Shown in pieces: positions 50,049 through 59,142 of a stretch of 64,000 nt of DNA; within the stretch, counting starts at the first letter, position 1, and each line of letters opens with the position of its first letter. Origin of the DNA: Agromyces sp. NDB4Y10 (GTDB lineage: Bacteria; Actinomycetota; Actinomycetes; Actinomycetales; Microbacteriaceae); NCBI RefSeq assembly GCF_001620055.1, contig NZ_LQGY01000024.1, positions 1 to 64,000 on the forward strand. Reading direction: 5' to 3'. Position numbers and translations under genes: made by a program. The notes under the pieces were generated by a model. It was not told the origin of the DNA, did no database searches, and saw only the letters and a program-made list of their open reading frames with translations.

Positions 50049-50078
50049 CGAATCGTTGATCGGAAGGGCATTGACGAT
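50049..50078. promoter_or_regulatory. Candidate Lrp/AsnC operator in the divergent ALDH-lrp region
   Basis: CGAATCGTTGAT (50049-50060) matches 11 of 12 bases of the site upstream of potD. Within this region ATCGTTGAT (50052-50060) and ATTGACGAT (50070-50078) form an imperfect inverted repeat (7 of 9 pairs), a typical form for Lrp-family sites. It lies midway in the 194-base gap 49960-50153. Confidence 0.5.
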
Positions 50079-50140
50079 GGAATCCGTTGCGAATCGCGCA
50101 CATCTCGACGGAATCACTTGTGGATGGACGAAGCGACTGT

Positions 50141-50153
50141 CATGATCGGACGC
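50141..50153 (+). promoter_or_regulatory. -10-like element before the Lrp gene
   Basis: CATGAT (50141-50146) is followed by seven bases and the ATG at 50154, with no ribosome site. An alternative in-frame ATG at 50142 would overlap this box. Confidence 0.4.
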
Positions 50154-50636
50154 ATGTCGAACGGCAACCGCACGTCCGGCCATCGGCCGGTGCAACTCGA
50201 CGACGTCTCGAAGGCGATCATCGAGCAGCTCCAGGCCGACGGTCGCCGCTCCTATGCCGACATCGGCAAGGCCGTCGGCCTCTCGGAGGCCGCCGTGCGC
50301 CAGCGCGTGCAGCGCCTGACCGAGGCCGGCGTGATGCAGATCGTCGCGGTGACCGACCCGATGCAGCTCGGCTTCACCCGCCAGGCGATGATCGGCATCC
50401 GTGCGACCGGTGACACGCGCGCGCTCGCGGAGGCGCTCGCGGAGATCCCGGAGATCGACTACGTCGTCCTCACCGCGGGCAGCTTCGACCTCATGGCCGA
50501 GGTCGTCTGCGAGAACGACGACCAGCTCATCACCCTGCTGAACTCGCGGATCCGCAACCTCGACGGCGTCCAGACCACCGAGACGTTCGTCTACCTGAAG
50601 CTGCAGAAGCAGTTCTACAACTGGGGCACCCGCTGA
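50154..50636 (+). CDS. Lrp/AsnC family transcriptional regulator
   Basis: This 160-residue regulator has an N-terminal helix-turn-helix (LDDVSKAIIEQLQADGRRSYADIGKAVGLSEAAVRQRVQRL, about residues 16-58). The C-terminal RAM effector-binding domain has the usual VLTAGSFDLMAEVVCENDDQL pattern. Such proteins sense amino acids or related amines and control their own transport and catabolism. It diverges from the aldehyde dehydrogenase gene and precedes the aminotransferase gene by 26 bases. It is the obvious candidate to bind the repeated CGAATCGTT(A/G)AT site. Confidence 0.9.
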   Translation: MSNGNRTSGHRPVQLDDVSKAIIEQLQADGRRSYADIGKAVGLSEAAVRQRVQRLTEAGVMQIVAVTDPMQLGFTRQAMIGIRATGDTRALAEALAEIPEIDYVVLTAGSFDLMAEVVCENDDQLITLLNSRIRNLDGVQTTETFVYLKLQKQFYNWGTR

Positions 50637-50662
50637 CCGCGGGCCGCCCGGAAGGAGATCCG

Positions 50663-52078
50663 ATGACCACCCTCGATGCAGCCCCGAGCCTGGGTTCGGC
50701 CGGCTTCGACGACGCCGCGCTGCAGCAGAAGGCGAAGGACCACCTGTGGATGCACTTCGCCCGCCAGTCCACGATGGAGGAGAACGGCGTCCCGATCATC
50801 ACGCGCGGTGACGGGCACCATGTCTTCGACATCAACGGCCGCAAGTACTTCGACGGGCTCTCCGGGCTCTTCGTGGTGAACGCCGGCCACGGCCGCCGTC
50901 GGCTCGCCGAGGTCGCCGCACGCCAGGCGGAGGAGCTCGCGTTCTTCCCCATCTGGTCGTACGCGCACCCCGCGGCCATCGAGCTCGCCGACCGCCTGGC
51001 CGACTACGCCCCCGGCGACCTGAACCGCGTCTTCTTCTCGACCGGCGGCGGCGAGGCGGTCGAGACCGCCTTCAAGCTCGCGAAGTACTACTGGAAGCTG
51101 CGCGGCATCCCGACCAAGCACAAGGTCATCTCGCGTGCCGTGGCGTACCACGGCACGCCGCAGGGCGCCCTCGCCATCACCGGCATCCCCGCGATGAAGC
51201 AGATGTTCGAACCGCTCACCCCCGGCGGGTTCCGCGTGCCCAACACCAACTTCTACCGCGCCGCCGAGATGGGCGGCCCCACCGACGACATCGAGACCTT
51301 CGGACGCTGGGCCGCCGACCGCATCGAGGAGATGATCCTCTTCGAGGGCCCCGAGACCGTGGCCGCCGTCTTCCTCGAGCCGATCCAGAACTCCGGCGGA
51401 TGCTTCCCGCCGCCGCCCGGCTACTTCCAGCGCGTGCGCGAGATCTGCGACAAGTACGACGTGCTGATGGTCTCCGACGAGGTCATCGCGGCGTTCGGTC
51501 GCGTGGGCCACATGTTCGCGTGCGACGCCTACGGCTACGTGCCCGACATGATCACGTGCGCCAAGGCGATGACCTCCGGCTACTCGCCCATCGGCGCGAC
51601 GATCGTCTCCGAGAAGATCTACGAGCCGTTCAAGTCCGGCACGACGTCGTTCTACCACGGCTACACCTTCGGCGGACACCCGGTCTCGGCGGCCGTCGCC
51701 CTCGAGAACCTCGACATCTTCGAGGAGGAGCGACTCAACGAGCGGGTCCGCGAGAACTCGCCGCTGTTCCGCGCCGAGCTCGAGAAGCTCCTCGACCTGC
51801 CGATCGTCGGCGACGTGCGCGGCGACGGCTACTTCTTCGGCATCGAGCTCGTGAAGGACAAGGCCACCAGGGAGACCTTCGACGACGACGAGTCGGAGCG
51901 CCTGCTCCGCGGGTTCCTGTCGAAGGCGCTCTTCGACGCGGGCCTGTACTGCCGCGCCGACGACCGCGGCGACCCCGTCATCCAGCTGGCACCGCCCCTG
52001 ACGATCGGACCGTCGGAGTTCCGCGAGATCGAGCAGATCCTCCGCGGCGTCCTCACCGAGGCGTGGAGCCGCCTCTGA
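50663..52078 (+). CDS. Class III (omega) aminotransferase, probable putrescine/diamine or beta-alanine type
   Basis: This 471-residue PLP enzyme has the class III signatures: FFSTGGGEAVETAFKLAKYYW, SRAVAYHGTPQGALAITG, VFLEPIQNSGGCFPPPPGYF, MVSDEVIAAFGRVG and the PLP lysine in TCAKAMTSGYSPIGATIV. Class III transaminases of this subgroup act on diamines, polyamines or omega-amino acids with pyruvate or 2-oxoglutarate. GGAAGGAGA before the ATG at 50663 supports the start. Its stop shares one base with the start of the oxidase gene (TGATG). A role in putrescine breakdown is inferred from context. Confidence 0.88.
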   Translation: MTTLDAAPSLGSAGFDDAALQQKAKDHLWMHFARQSTMEENGVPIITRGDGHHVFDINGRKYFDGLSGLFVVNAGHGRRRLAEVAARQAEELAFFPIWSYAHPAAIELADRLADYAPGDLNRVFFSTGGGEAVETAFKLAKYYWKLRGIPTKHKVISRAVAYHGTPQGALAITGIPAMKQMFEPLTPGGFRVPNTNFYRAAEMGGPTDDIETFGRWAADRIEEMILFEGPETVAAVFLEPIQNSGGCFPPPPGYFQRVREICDKYDVLMVSDEVIAAFGRVGHMFACDAYGYVPDMITCAKAMTSGYSPIGATIVSEKIYEPFKSGTTSFYHGYTFGGHPVSAAVALENLDIFEEERLNERVRENSPLFRAELEKLLDLPIVGDVRGDGYFFGIELVKDKATRETFDDDESERLLRGFLSKALFDAGLYCRADDRGDPVIQLAPPLTIGPSEFREIEQILRGVLTEAWSRL

Positions 52079-53526
52079 TGACGGCGGTCGGCGACGCGAC
52101 GGATGCCGTTCCGGCGGGGTACCGCCGCGCGAGCTTCTGGCTCGACGACCTCGCCGCGCGCGGGCTGGACGACCTCCGCCCGCGCGCGGCGCTCACGCGG
52201 GACGCGCGATTCGACGTGTGCCTCATCGGCGGCGGCCTGACGGCGCTCTGGACCGCGTATGCGCTGAATGCGGCCGATCCGGACCTGAGGATCGCCGTGC
52301 TCGAACGGGAGATCGCCGGCTTCGGCGCGTCGGGTCGAAACGGCGGCTGGTGTTCGGCGCTGTTCCCAAGGTCGGCGAGTTCGCTCGAACGCTCGCACGG
52401 CCGCGACGCGGCCGTGGCGATGCGTCGGGCGATGGTCGACACCGTCGCCGAGGTGGGGCGCGTGGTCGACGTCGAGGGCATCGACTGCGATTTCGCCCAG
52501 GGCGGGACGGTGCTGTTCGCCCGTGACGAGGTCCAGCGCGGTGCGGCGCGGGCGGAGGTGCTCGAGGCCGACCGGTTCGGCGTCGACGCGCTCGAGTACT
52601 GGGATGCCGACGCCGTCGCCGACCGGTTCGGTGCCGTCGGACTCGACGGGCGAGTCCCGGCGGCGGTGTTCGACCCGGCCACCGCCAGGGTCCATCCCGC
52701 CAAGCTGGTGCGCGGACTCGCCCGTGTCCTCGAGGCGCGCGGCGTCGCGATCTTCGAACGCACCGAGGTCGTCGACTTCGCGGCCGGGCGCGTGCGGTTC
52801 CGAGCGCTCGACGGCAGCGACGCCGAGGGGACCCTCACCGCGCGCCACGTGATCGTGGCCACCGAGGGGTACGGGCCCGGTCTCCCCCGCGTACGGCGGC
52901 GCATCCTGCCGATCTACTCGCTCATGATCGCCACCGAGCCGCTCCCCGACGCCGTCTGGGACGAGATCGGGATCCAGCACGGCCAGACGTTCAGCGACTT
53001 CCGGCACCTCTTGGTCTACGGCCAGCGCACCGCCGACAATCGCGTCGCGTTCGGCGGACGGGGCGCGCACTACCACTTCGGCAGCGCCGTGGACCCACGC
53101 TTCGAGCGTTCGGACGCGGTCTTCACCCATCTCCGCCGCGCGCTCCGAGACCTGTTCCCCGCCGTCGGGGATGCCGCGATCACCCATCGCTGGGGCGGAC
53201 CGCTGGGCATCTCGCGCGACTGGCATGCGACCGCCAGCTACAACCCGCGCACGGGAGTCGGCTTCGCCGGCGGGTACGTGGGCGACGGCCTCTCGACGAC
53301 CAACCTCGCCGGACGCACGCTCGCCGACCTCGTGCTCGGGCGTCGCAGCGATCTCACCGAGCTGCCGTGGGCGAACCATCGCTCGCCGCTCTGGGAGCCG
53401 GAGCCCATCCGCTGGGTGCTCGCGAACCTCGGCATCACCGGCATGGCGATCGCCGACGCCGAGGAGCGCGCGACCAGGCGGCCCTCCATGCTGGCGAGGA
53501 TGATCGGCCCGTTCACCGGTCACTGA
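52078..53526 (+). CDS. FAD-dependent amine/amino-acid oxidoreductase (DAO family, PuuB-like)
   Basis: This 482-residue protein has the FAD-binding motif CLIGGGLTALWTAYAL (about residues 49-63), IAVLEREIAGFGASGRNGGWCS as the second nucleotide contact and VGFAGGYVGDGLSTTNLAGRTLADLVLG near the end. This fits the DadA/PuuB group, which oxidises primary or gamma-glutamylated amines. The SGRNGGW segment is typical of gamma-glutamylputrescine oxidase and sarcosine-oxidase relatives. No puuA-like glutamine synthetase is in the window, so the substrate may be a free amine. It is coupled to the aminotransferase (TGATG) and ends 7 bases inside the converging DUF4192 gene. Confidence 0.82.
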   Translation: MTAVGDATDAVPAGYRRASFWLDDLAARGLDDLRPRAALTRDARFDVCLIGGGLTALWTAYALNAADPDLRIAVLEREIAGFGASGRNGGWCSALFPRSASSLERSHGRDAAVAMRRAMVDTVAEVGRVVDVEGIDCDFAQGGTVLFARDEVQRGAARAEVLEADRFGVDALEYWDADAVADRFGAVGLDGRVPAAVFDPATARVHPAKLVRGLARVLEARGVAIFERTEVVDFAAGRVRFRALDGSDAEGTLTARHVIVATEGYGPGLPRVRRRILPIYSLMIATEPLPDAVWDEIGIQHGQTFSDFRHLLVYGQRTADNRVAFGGRGAHYHFGSAVDPRFERSDAVFTHLRRALRDLFPAVGDAAITHRWGGPLGISRDWHATASYNPRTGVGFAGGYVGDGLSTTNLAGRTLADLVLGRRSDLTELPWANHRSPLWEPEPIRWVLANLGITGMAIADAEERATRRPSMLARMIGPFTGH

Positions 53527-54737
53527 CCCGTCCGGCGCTCCCATGCGGCATCCGCCGGCGGCTGGAACGCCCACTCCGGCAGCGTGCCGGATCCGAAGAG
53601 GCGGGCGAGCACCTGGGACATGCCGTGTTCGGCGTCCGACTCGAGGGCGAGTTCGATGAGCGCGCCCGCAGCCGAGCCGCGGCCGAGCGCCCACGACAGC
53701 CATGCCGCGACGCACAGCGCGCCGGCGCGGTGCGATACCGGAGCGTTCGCGGTGGCGACGGTGAGCGTCTCGAGCGCCCGTTCGATGCGTCGGCGCTCGG
53801 GCCTGGCGGCGGCCTGGCCGAGCAGCAGGCGGGTGAGGAACGCGTCGACCGACTCGGCATCGGCCTCGTCGAACTCGCGCCGCATGAGCTCCTCGAGGCT
53901 GGCATCCGCGTCGCGTGCGCGGAGCGCGGCGTCCTCGGCGGAGTCGAGGGCGAGCTCCCCGATCACCGCACCGAAGGCCACCTGCAGGAGCACTGCGTCG
54001 CGGAACATGGGCCGGTCGAGCAGGTGCACGAGCCAGGCGAGGCCGGCAGGCGAGGCGATCTCGCCCCGCGCGAGCTGCTCCGCGGCGACGACGGGATCGA
54101 GCGCGTCGCCCAGTTCGCGCTCGAGTTCGTCGAGCGCCGCCCGCCGCCGTTCGCACTCGACGACCTCGTCCGCGCCGTCGACCGGGCTGTCGAGCTCGCC
54201 GAGCAGGCGGGCGATCTCGCCGCTCACCAGCGGGTCCGGTTCCGGCAGGCGCGCGAGCGTCGACGGCGAGTCCGCGACCGGCCCGTGCTCCTCCGCCCGT
54301 GCGGCGAGCGCGCTCTCGGCGACGAGGCTGAGCTCGCGCCCTCCGGACGGCAGGTCGTCGTCGAGCAGCGAACCCCAGGCGTCCGCGGCGACGCACAACG
54401 CGTCCCGCACCAGGAAGCCGGCCTCCTCGGCCCGTCGGACGATCGCCTCGAGCAGGTCGCGATGCGGCATGCCGCCGTCCTCCGCGAATTCCCGGTCGGT
54501 GTACACGATGGGGACGACGGCATCGGCCTCGGCGAGCCGGCACATCGTGCCGACCATCGTCGAGACGAGCGCGTCGGCCGATTCCGGATCTGCGGGAAGG
54601 TCGTGGCGCAGCACCCCGCCCGTGCGGTTGCCGCTGAACGCCACGCAGAGCACGGATCGGGCGGGACGGTAGCCCACGAGGGCGGGGACGAGGGCGAGGA
54701 AGTCGTGCGCCGAGCCGGCGCGGATGATCGTCGTCAT
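53520..54737 (-). CDS. DUF4192 family protein
   Basis: This 405-residue cytoplasmic protein opens with the DUF4192 pattern: AHDFLALVPALVGYRPARSVLCVAFSGNRTGGVLRHDLP, followed by VVPIVYTDREFA. The C-terminal part (residues 280-405) is helical with AHRAGALCVAAWLSWALGRGSAAGALIELALE, a typical feature. The function is unknown; it is common in Actinobacteria. The ATG at 54737 has a weak -10-like GACGCT six bases upstream. The 186-base gap to the divergent ogt gene shows nothing else recognisable. Confidence 0.85.
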   Translation of the reverse strand: MTTIIRAGSAHDFLALVPALVGYRPARSVLCVAFSGNRTGGVLRHDLPADPESADALVSTMVGTMCRLAEADAVVPIVYTDREFAEDGGMPHRDLLEAIVRRAEEAGFLVRDALCVAADAWGSLLDDDLPSGGRELSLVAESALAARAEEHGPVADSPSTLARLPEPDPLVSGEIARLLGELDSPVDGADEVVECERRRAALDELERELGDALDPVVAAEQLARGEIASPAGLAWLVHLLDRPMFRDAVLLQVAFGAVIGELALDSAEDAALRARDADASLEELMRREFDEADAESVDAFLTRLLLGQAAARPERRRIERALETLTVATANAPVSHRAGALCVAAWLSWALGRGSAAGALIELALESDAEHGMSQVLARLFGSGTLPEWAFQPPADAAWERRTGQ

Positions 54738-54911
54738 GCGCCAAGCGTCGGCGACGGGCGACCGCCTCGGAGGCGGCGCATCCTGCCGGTGGGCGGCGCG
54801 GCGCCATGGCCGCCTGGGGAGGACCGGTCGGACCCCTCCTCCACAGGCCGCGGTCTCGGACGCCGCACGAGCAGTGTCCGATTCCCGCCAGTCGATGACG
54901 GATGCCGCGGC

Positions 54912-54923
54912 TAGCCTCGAAGC
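54912..54923 (+). promoter_or_regulatory. -10 element of a leaderless promoter (ogt)
   Basis: TAGCCT (54912-54917), six bases, then the ATG at 54924; no ribosome site. Confidence 0.5.
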
Positions 54924-55415
54924 ATGACCTCCCCGTACCTCCTTCGCTTCGACAGCCCCGTCGGCCGCATCGAGCTGCAGGCCGATGACACGCACCTGAC
55001 CTCGCTCACCATGGAGCGCGACGGGACGCTCCCCCACGACGACGAGCCGGAGCGCCCCAATCCCCTGCTGGAGTCGGCACGCCGCCAACTCACGGAGTAC
55101 TTCGCGGGCACGCGCACGGAGTTCGACCTCCCGGTCCGGCTGGTGGGTACGCCCTTCCAGCAGGCGGTCTGGTCGGAGCTCGGGCGGCTCGGGTGGGGCG
55201 AGGCCACGTCGTACGGCGCGCTGGCTGCCGCCGTCGGCCGCCCGGGTTCGGCTCGCGCCATCGGCGGGGCCGTCGGGGCGAATCCCGTGCCGATCATCGT
55301 GGGGTGCCACCGCGTGCTCGCCTCCGACGGGCGGATCACGGGATACTCGGGCGGGGAGGGCGTCCCCACCAAGCTGTGGTTGCTCGCTCACGAACGCATC
55401 GGGTTCGCCGCATGA
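54924..55415 (+). CDS. ogt: Methylated-DNA-protein-cysteine methyltransferase
   Basis: This 163-residue DNA repair protein takes the methyl group from O6-methylguanine onto its own Cys. The C-terminal domain is TPFQQAVWSELGRLGWGEATSYGALAAAVGRPGSARAIGGAVGANP, followed by the active-site segment IIVGCHRVLA with Cys128. In nearly all members the residue before the Cys is Pro (PCHRV); here it is Gly127. The Cys, His and Arg are kept, so activity is likely. It overlaps the next gene (ATGA), making an alkylation-repair operon with tag. Confidence 0.9.
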   Translation: MTSPYLLRFDSPVGRIELQADDTHLTSLTMERDGTLPHDDEPERPNPLLESARRQLTEYFAGTRTEFDLPVRLVGTPFQQAVWSELGRLGWGEATSYGALAAAVGRPGSARAIGGAVGANPVPIIVGCHRVLASDGRITGYSGGEGVPTKLWLLAHERIGFAA

Positions 55416-56017
55416 CGACCTCCGTCGACGTGGTCCTGGGCGAAGACGGTCTCGCCCGCTGCGCGTGGGGGGCGGCGGATCCCGAGTACCGGCGGTACCA
55501 CGACGAGGAATGGGGCCGTCCGCAACACGACCCCGTGCGCCTCTACGAGAAGCTCTGCCTCGAGGGCTTCCAGGCCGGGCTGTCCTGGATCACGATCCTC
55601 CGGCGACGTCCCGCGTTCCGCGAGGTCTTCCACGACTTCGCTCCCGAGCGAGTGGCGGAGATGCACGAGGCCGACGTCGAGCGTCTGCTCGCCGACGCCC
55701 GCATCATCCGACACCGCGGCAAGATCGAGGCGACCATCTCGAACGCCCGTGCCGTGCTCGCCCTCGACGAGCCCCTCGACCGCTTCCTGTGGCGGTTCGC
55801 GCCTCCGCGACGCGGGCGCGCGCCTCGTTCCTTCGCCGAGGTGCCCGCCGTGACGACGGAATCCACCGCCATGAGCCGCGCGCTCCGCTCGCACGGCTTC
55901 CGATTCGTCGGACCCACGACGATGTACGCGCTCATGCAGGCGACCGGCATGGTCGACGACCACGTGGCCGGATGCTTCAGAGCCGGAGCCGGAGCCGAGG
56001 ACGCTCCGCGGCGCTGA
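55412..56017 (+). CDS. tag: DNA-3-methyladenine glycosylase I
   Basis: This 201-residue enzyme removes 3-methyladenine from DNA. It has the Tag pattern RCAWGAADPEYRRYHDEEWGRP and LYEKLCLEGFQAGLSWITIL. The zinc ligands Cys17, His30, His184 and Cys188 are all present. Its ATG overlaps the stop of ogt (ATGA), so both are translated from one message. It converges with yaaA, 33 bases between the stops, and no strong hairpin is seen there. Confidence 0.94.
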   Translation: MTTSVDVVLGEDGLARCAWGAADPEYRRYHDEEWGRPQHDPVRLYEKLCLEGFQAGLSWITILRRRPAFREVFHDFAPERVAEMHEADVERLLADARIIRHRGKIEATISNARAVLALDEPLDRFLWRFAPPRRGRAPRSFAEVPAVTTESTAMSRALRSHGFRFVGPTTMYALMQATGMVDDHVAGCFRAGAGAEDAPRR

Positions 56018-56050
56018 CGGCTCGGGCGCTGCGGCACGGACGGGCCCCGG

Positions 56051-56812
56051 TCAGGCGACGAGTTCGAGCTCGTCCGGCCGAGCCCCGTCGAGGGCGGCTC
56101 CTGCGTCGAGGGTGAAGCCTGCGGCACGGGCCCACTGGATGAGGTCGTCCCGGTCGTGGAGGACCGGCTGGTCGCCGAGCAGCGCCCGCACGAACAGGCC
56201 CTTGGCGCGCTTGTTGAAGTGGTTCAGCGCACGCCGACGCCCCTGCGCGTCGGCGGAGACGACGCGCAGGTAGACGGAGTCGCGGCGCGCGGGAGCCGGT
56301 CCGAGGTCGGCGTACCCCTCCGACCGCAGGTCGACCACGAGTCCCGCGTGGTCGGAGAGCACCTCGGCGATGCGTTCCCGCCACAGCGACTTCAGTCGGA
56401 GACCCGGCAGCCGGGAGTCGTGGGACAGGCGATACGCGGGAATGCGGTCGAGCGCGCCGACGAGCCCGAAGAGCGCCGAGTGCACCGCCAGGTGCGACGC
56501 GGCGTACCGACGCGCCTCCTCGCCGAGGGTCGGCGCATCGAGGGCGTCGAACAGGACGCCGGTGTAGCGATCGATCGCCGCCATGGTCGGCGATTCCCGC
56601 AGCGTGCGGTTGCGCTCCACCTCCCCGGCCTGGCGGGGTCCGAGCTTCAGGGCGCGCATCATCGCGTCGGGATCCTCGGCGAGCGACGTCACCGCCGCCA
56701 CCACCTCGGCCCGCGGCTCCGCGAGCGTCGGGAAGGAGAGCTGCGACGGCTCGAACGGACCATGGGTCCCACCGTCGCGCTTGGTCTCGGACGGCGGCAG
56801 CAGGAGCAGCAC
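56051..56812 (-). CDS. yaaA: YaaA family peroxide stress protein (DUF328)
   Basis: This 253-residue protein begins with the YaaA signature LLLLPPSETKRDGG and continues with ALFGLVGALDRIPAYRLSHDSRLPGL and VDLRSEGYADLGP. The C-terminal NHFNKRAKGLFVRALL block also fits. In E. coli YaaA lowers free iron during peroxide stress and binds DNA. The GTG at 56812 shares one base with the stop of the upstream P-loop kinase gene (TAGTG). Thus it belongs to the tail of the run that begins with atp genes, if transcription reads through. Confidence 0.88.
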   Translation of the reverse strand: MLLLLPPSETKRDGGTHGPFEPSQLSFPTLAEPRAEVVAAVTSLAEDPDAMMRALKLGPRQAGEVERNRTLRESPTMAAIDRYTGVLFDALDAPTLGEEARRYAASHLAVHSALFGLVGALDRIPAYRLSHDSRLPGLRLKSLWRERIAEVLSDHAGLVVDLRSEGYADLGPAPARRDSVYLRVVSADAQGRRRALNHFNKRAKGLFVRALLGDQPVLHDRDDLIQWARAAGFTLDAGAALDGARPDELELVA

Positions 56813-57384
56813 TACGAGCCGATGAACGCCAGCGCGGCGTCGACGTTCGCGCCGAGCGACTGCGCGCTGTCGATCGTCACGCGCGGCAGCGCCGAAGACG
56901 GCCCCGTCCAGGGTGCGTACCCCTCGAGGCTCTGCTCCACGGCACGCCAGGTGGTCTCGTCGAGGTGCGGGAGGTGTCGTTCGCGCTTCTCGAGACGCTG
57001 CCGGTGCAGCGCTTCGTCCGAGCAGACGACCTCGATCACGCGAAGGCGGACGTCGTTGCGCTGGGCGAGGTCCCGCCACTGCAGTCGGGCGGACTCCGCG
57101 GCGTTCACCGCGTCGACGATCACCGTGCGCCCGGATTCGAGCTCCTTCTCGGCGATCTGCTCGGCCACGAGGTACGCGGCGAGGCCGGTCGGCTGGTCGG
57201 CGTCGATCCCCGCACGGAGGATCGCGGACTCGATCGGGTCGACCGAGACGACCGTGGCGCCGAGGCGGGCGCCGACGATCTCACCGATCGTCGACTTGCC
57301 CGCGCCCGGCAGCCCGGCCATCACGATGAGCTGGGTGACGCTCAGGTCACCGAACTGGCGGTCGAACGGCTGCTCCCCCTGCAT
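56812..57384 (-). CDS. AAA/P-loop kinase of unknown substrate
   Basis: This 190-residue protein is a small P-loop enzyme: Walker A MAGLPGAGKSTIGEIVG (about residues 22-38), VVSVDPIESAILRAG and VIDAVNAAESARLQWRDLA. Arg-rich RQRLEKRERHLPHL follows as lid region. It resembles nucleoside, gluconate or antibiotic kinases of the AAA_33 group; the substrate cannot be told. The ATG at 57384 has AGAGG seven bases upstream and is 10 bases after the atpC stop. It is coupled to yaaA by a one-base overlap. Confidence 0.75.
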   Translation of the reverse strand: MQGEQPFDRQFGDLSVTQLIVMAGLPGAGKSTIGEIVGARLGATVVSVDPIESAILRAGIDADQPTGLAAYLVAEQIAEKELESGRTVIVDAVNAAESARLQWRDLAQRNDVRLRVIEVVCSDEALHRQRLEKRERHLPHLDETTWRAVEQSLEGYAPWTGPSSALPRVTIDSAQSLGANVDAALAFIGS

Positions 57385-57394
57385 CCGCAGCCTC

Positions 57395-57655
57395 TCAGGC
57401 GAGCGCGGCCCGCGAGGCCACGACCTGCACGGCGTCGGACTGCACGGACAGGAATCCGTCCTCCGCGTTGGCGGTGATCTTCTCACCACCGGGCAGGGTG
57501 ACGCGCACCTCGCCGCCGGCGAGGATCGCGAGCATCGGCTCGTGACCCGGCAGGATGCCGATCTCGCCTTCGACCGTGCGCGCCACCACCATGGCCGCCT
57601 CGCCGGACCAGACCTCCTGGTCCGCCGAGACGACGCTCACGTTGAGGGCGGCCAT
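57395..57655 (-). CDS. atpC: ATP synthase epsilon chain
   Basis: This 86-residue epsilon subunit has the beta-sandwich domain (LNVSVVSADQEVWSGEAAMVVARTVEGEIGILPGHEPMLAIL), but it lacks the C-terminal two-helix domain of about 45 residues found in E. coli. The short form is common in Actinobacteria. It links the gamma stalk to the c-ring. The ATG is two bases after the atpD stop. Confidence 0.93.
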   Translation of the reverse strand: MAALNVSVVSADQEVWSGEAAMVVARTVEGEIGILPGHEPMLAILAGGEVRVTLPGGEKITANAEDGFLSVQSDAVQVVASRAALA

Positions 57656-57657
57656 GA

Positions 57658-59142
<1,485 letters not shown>

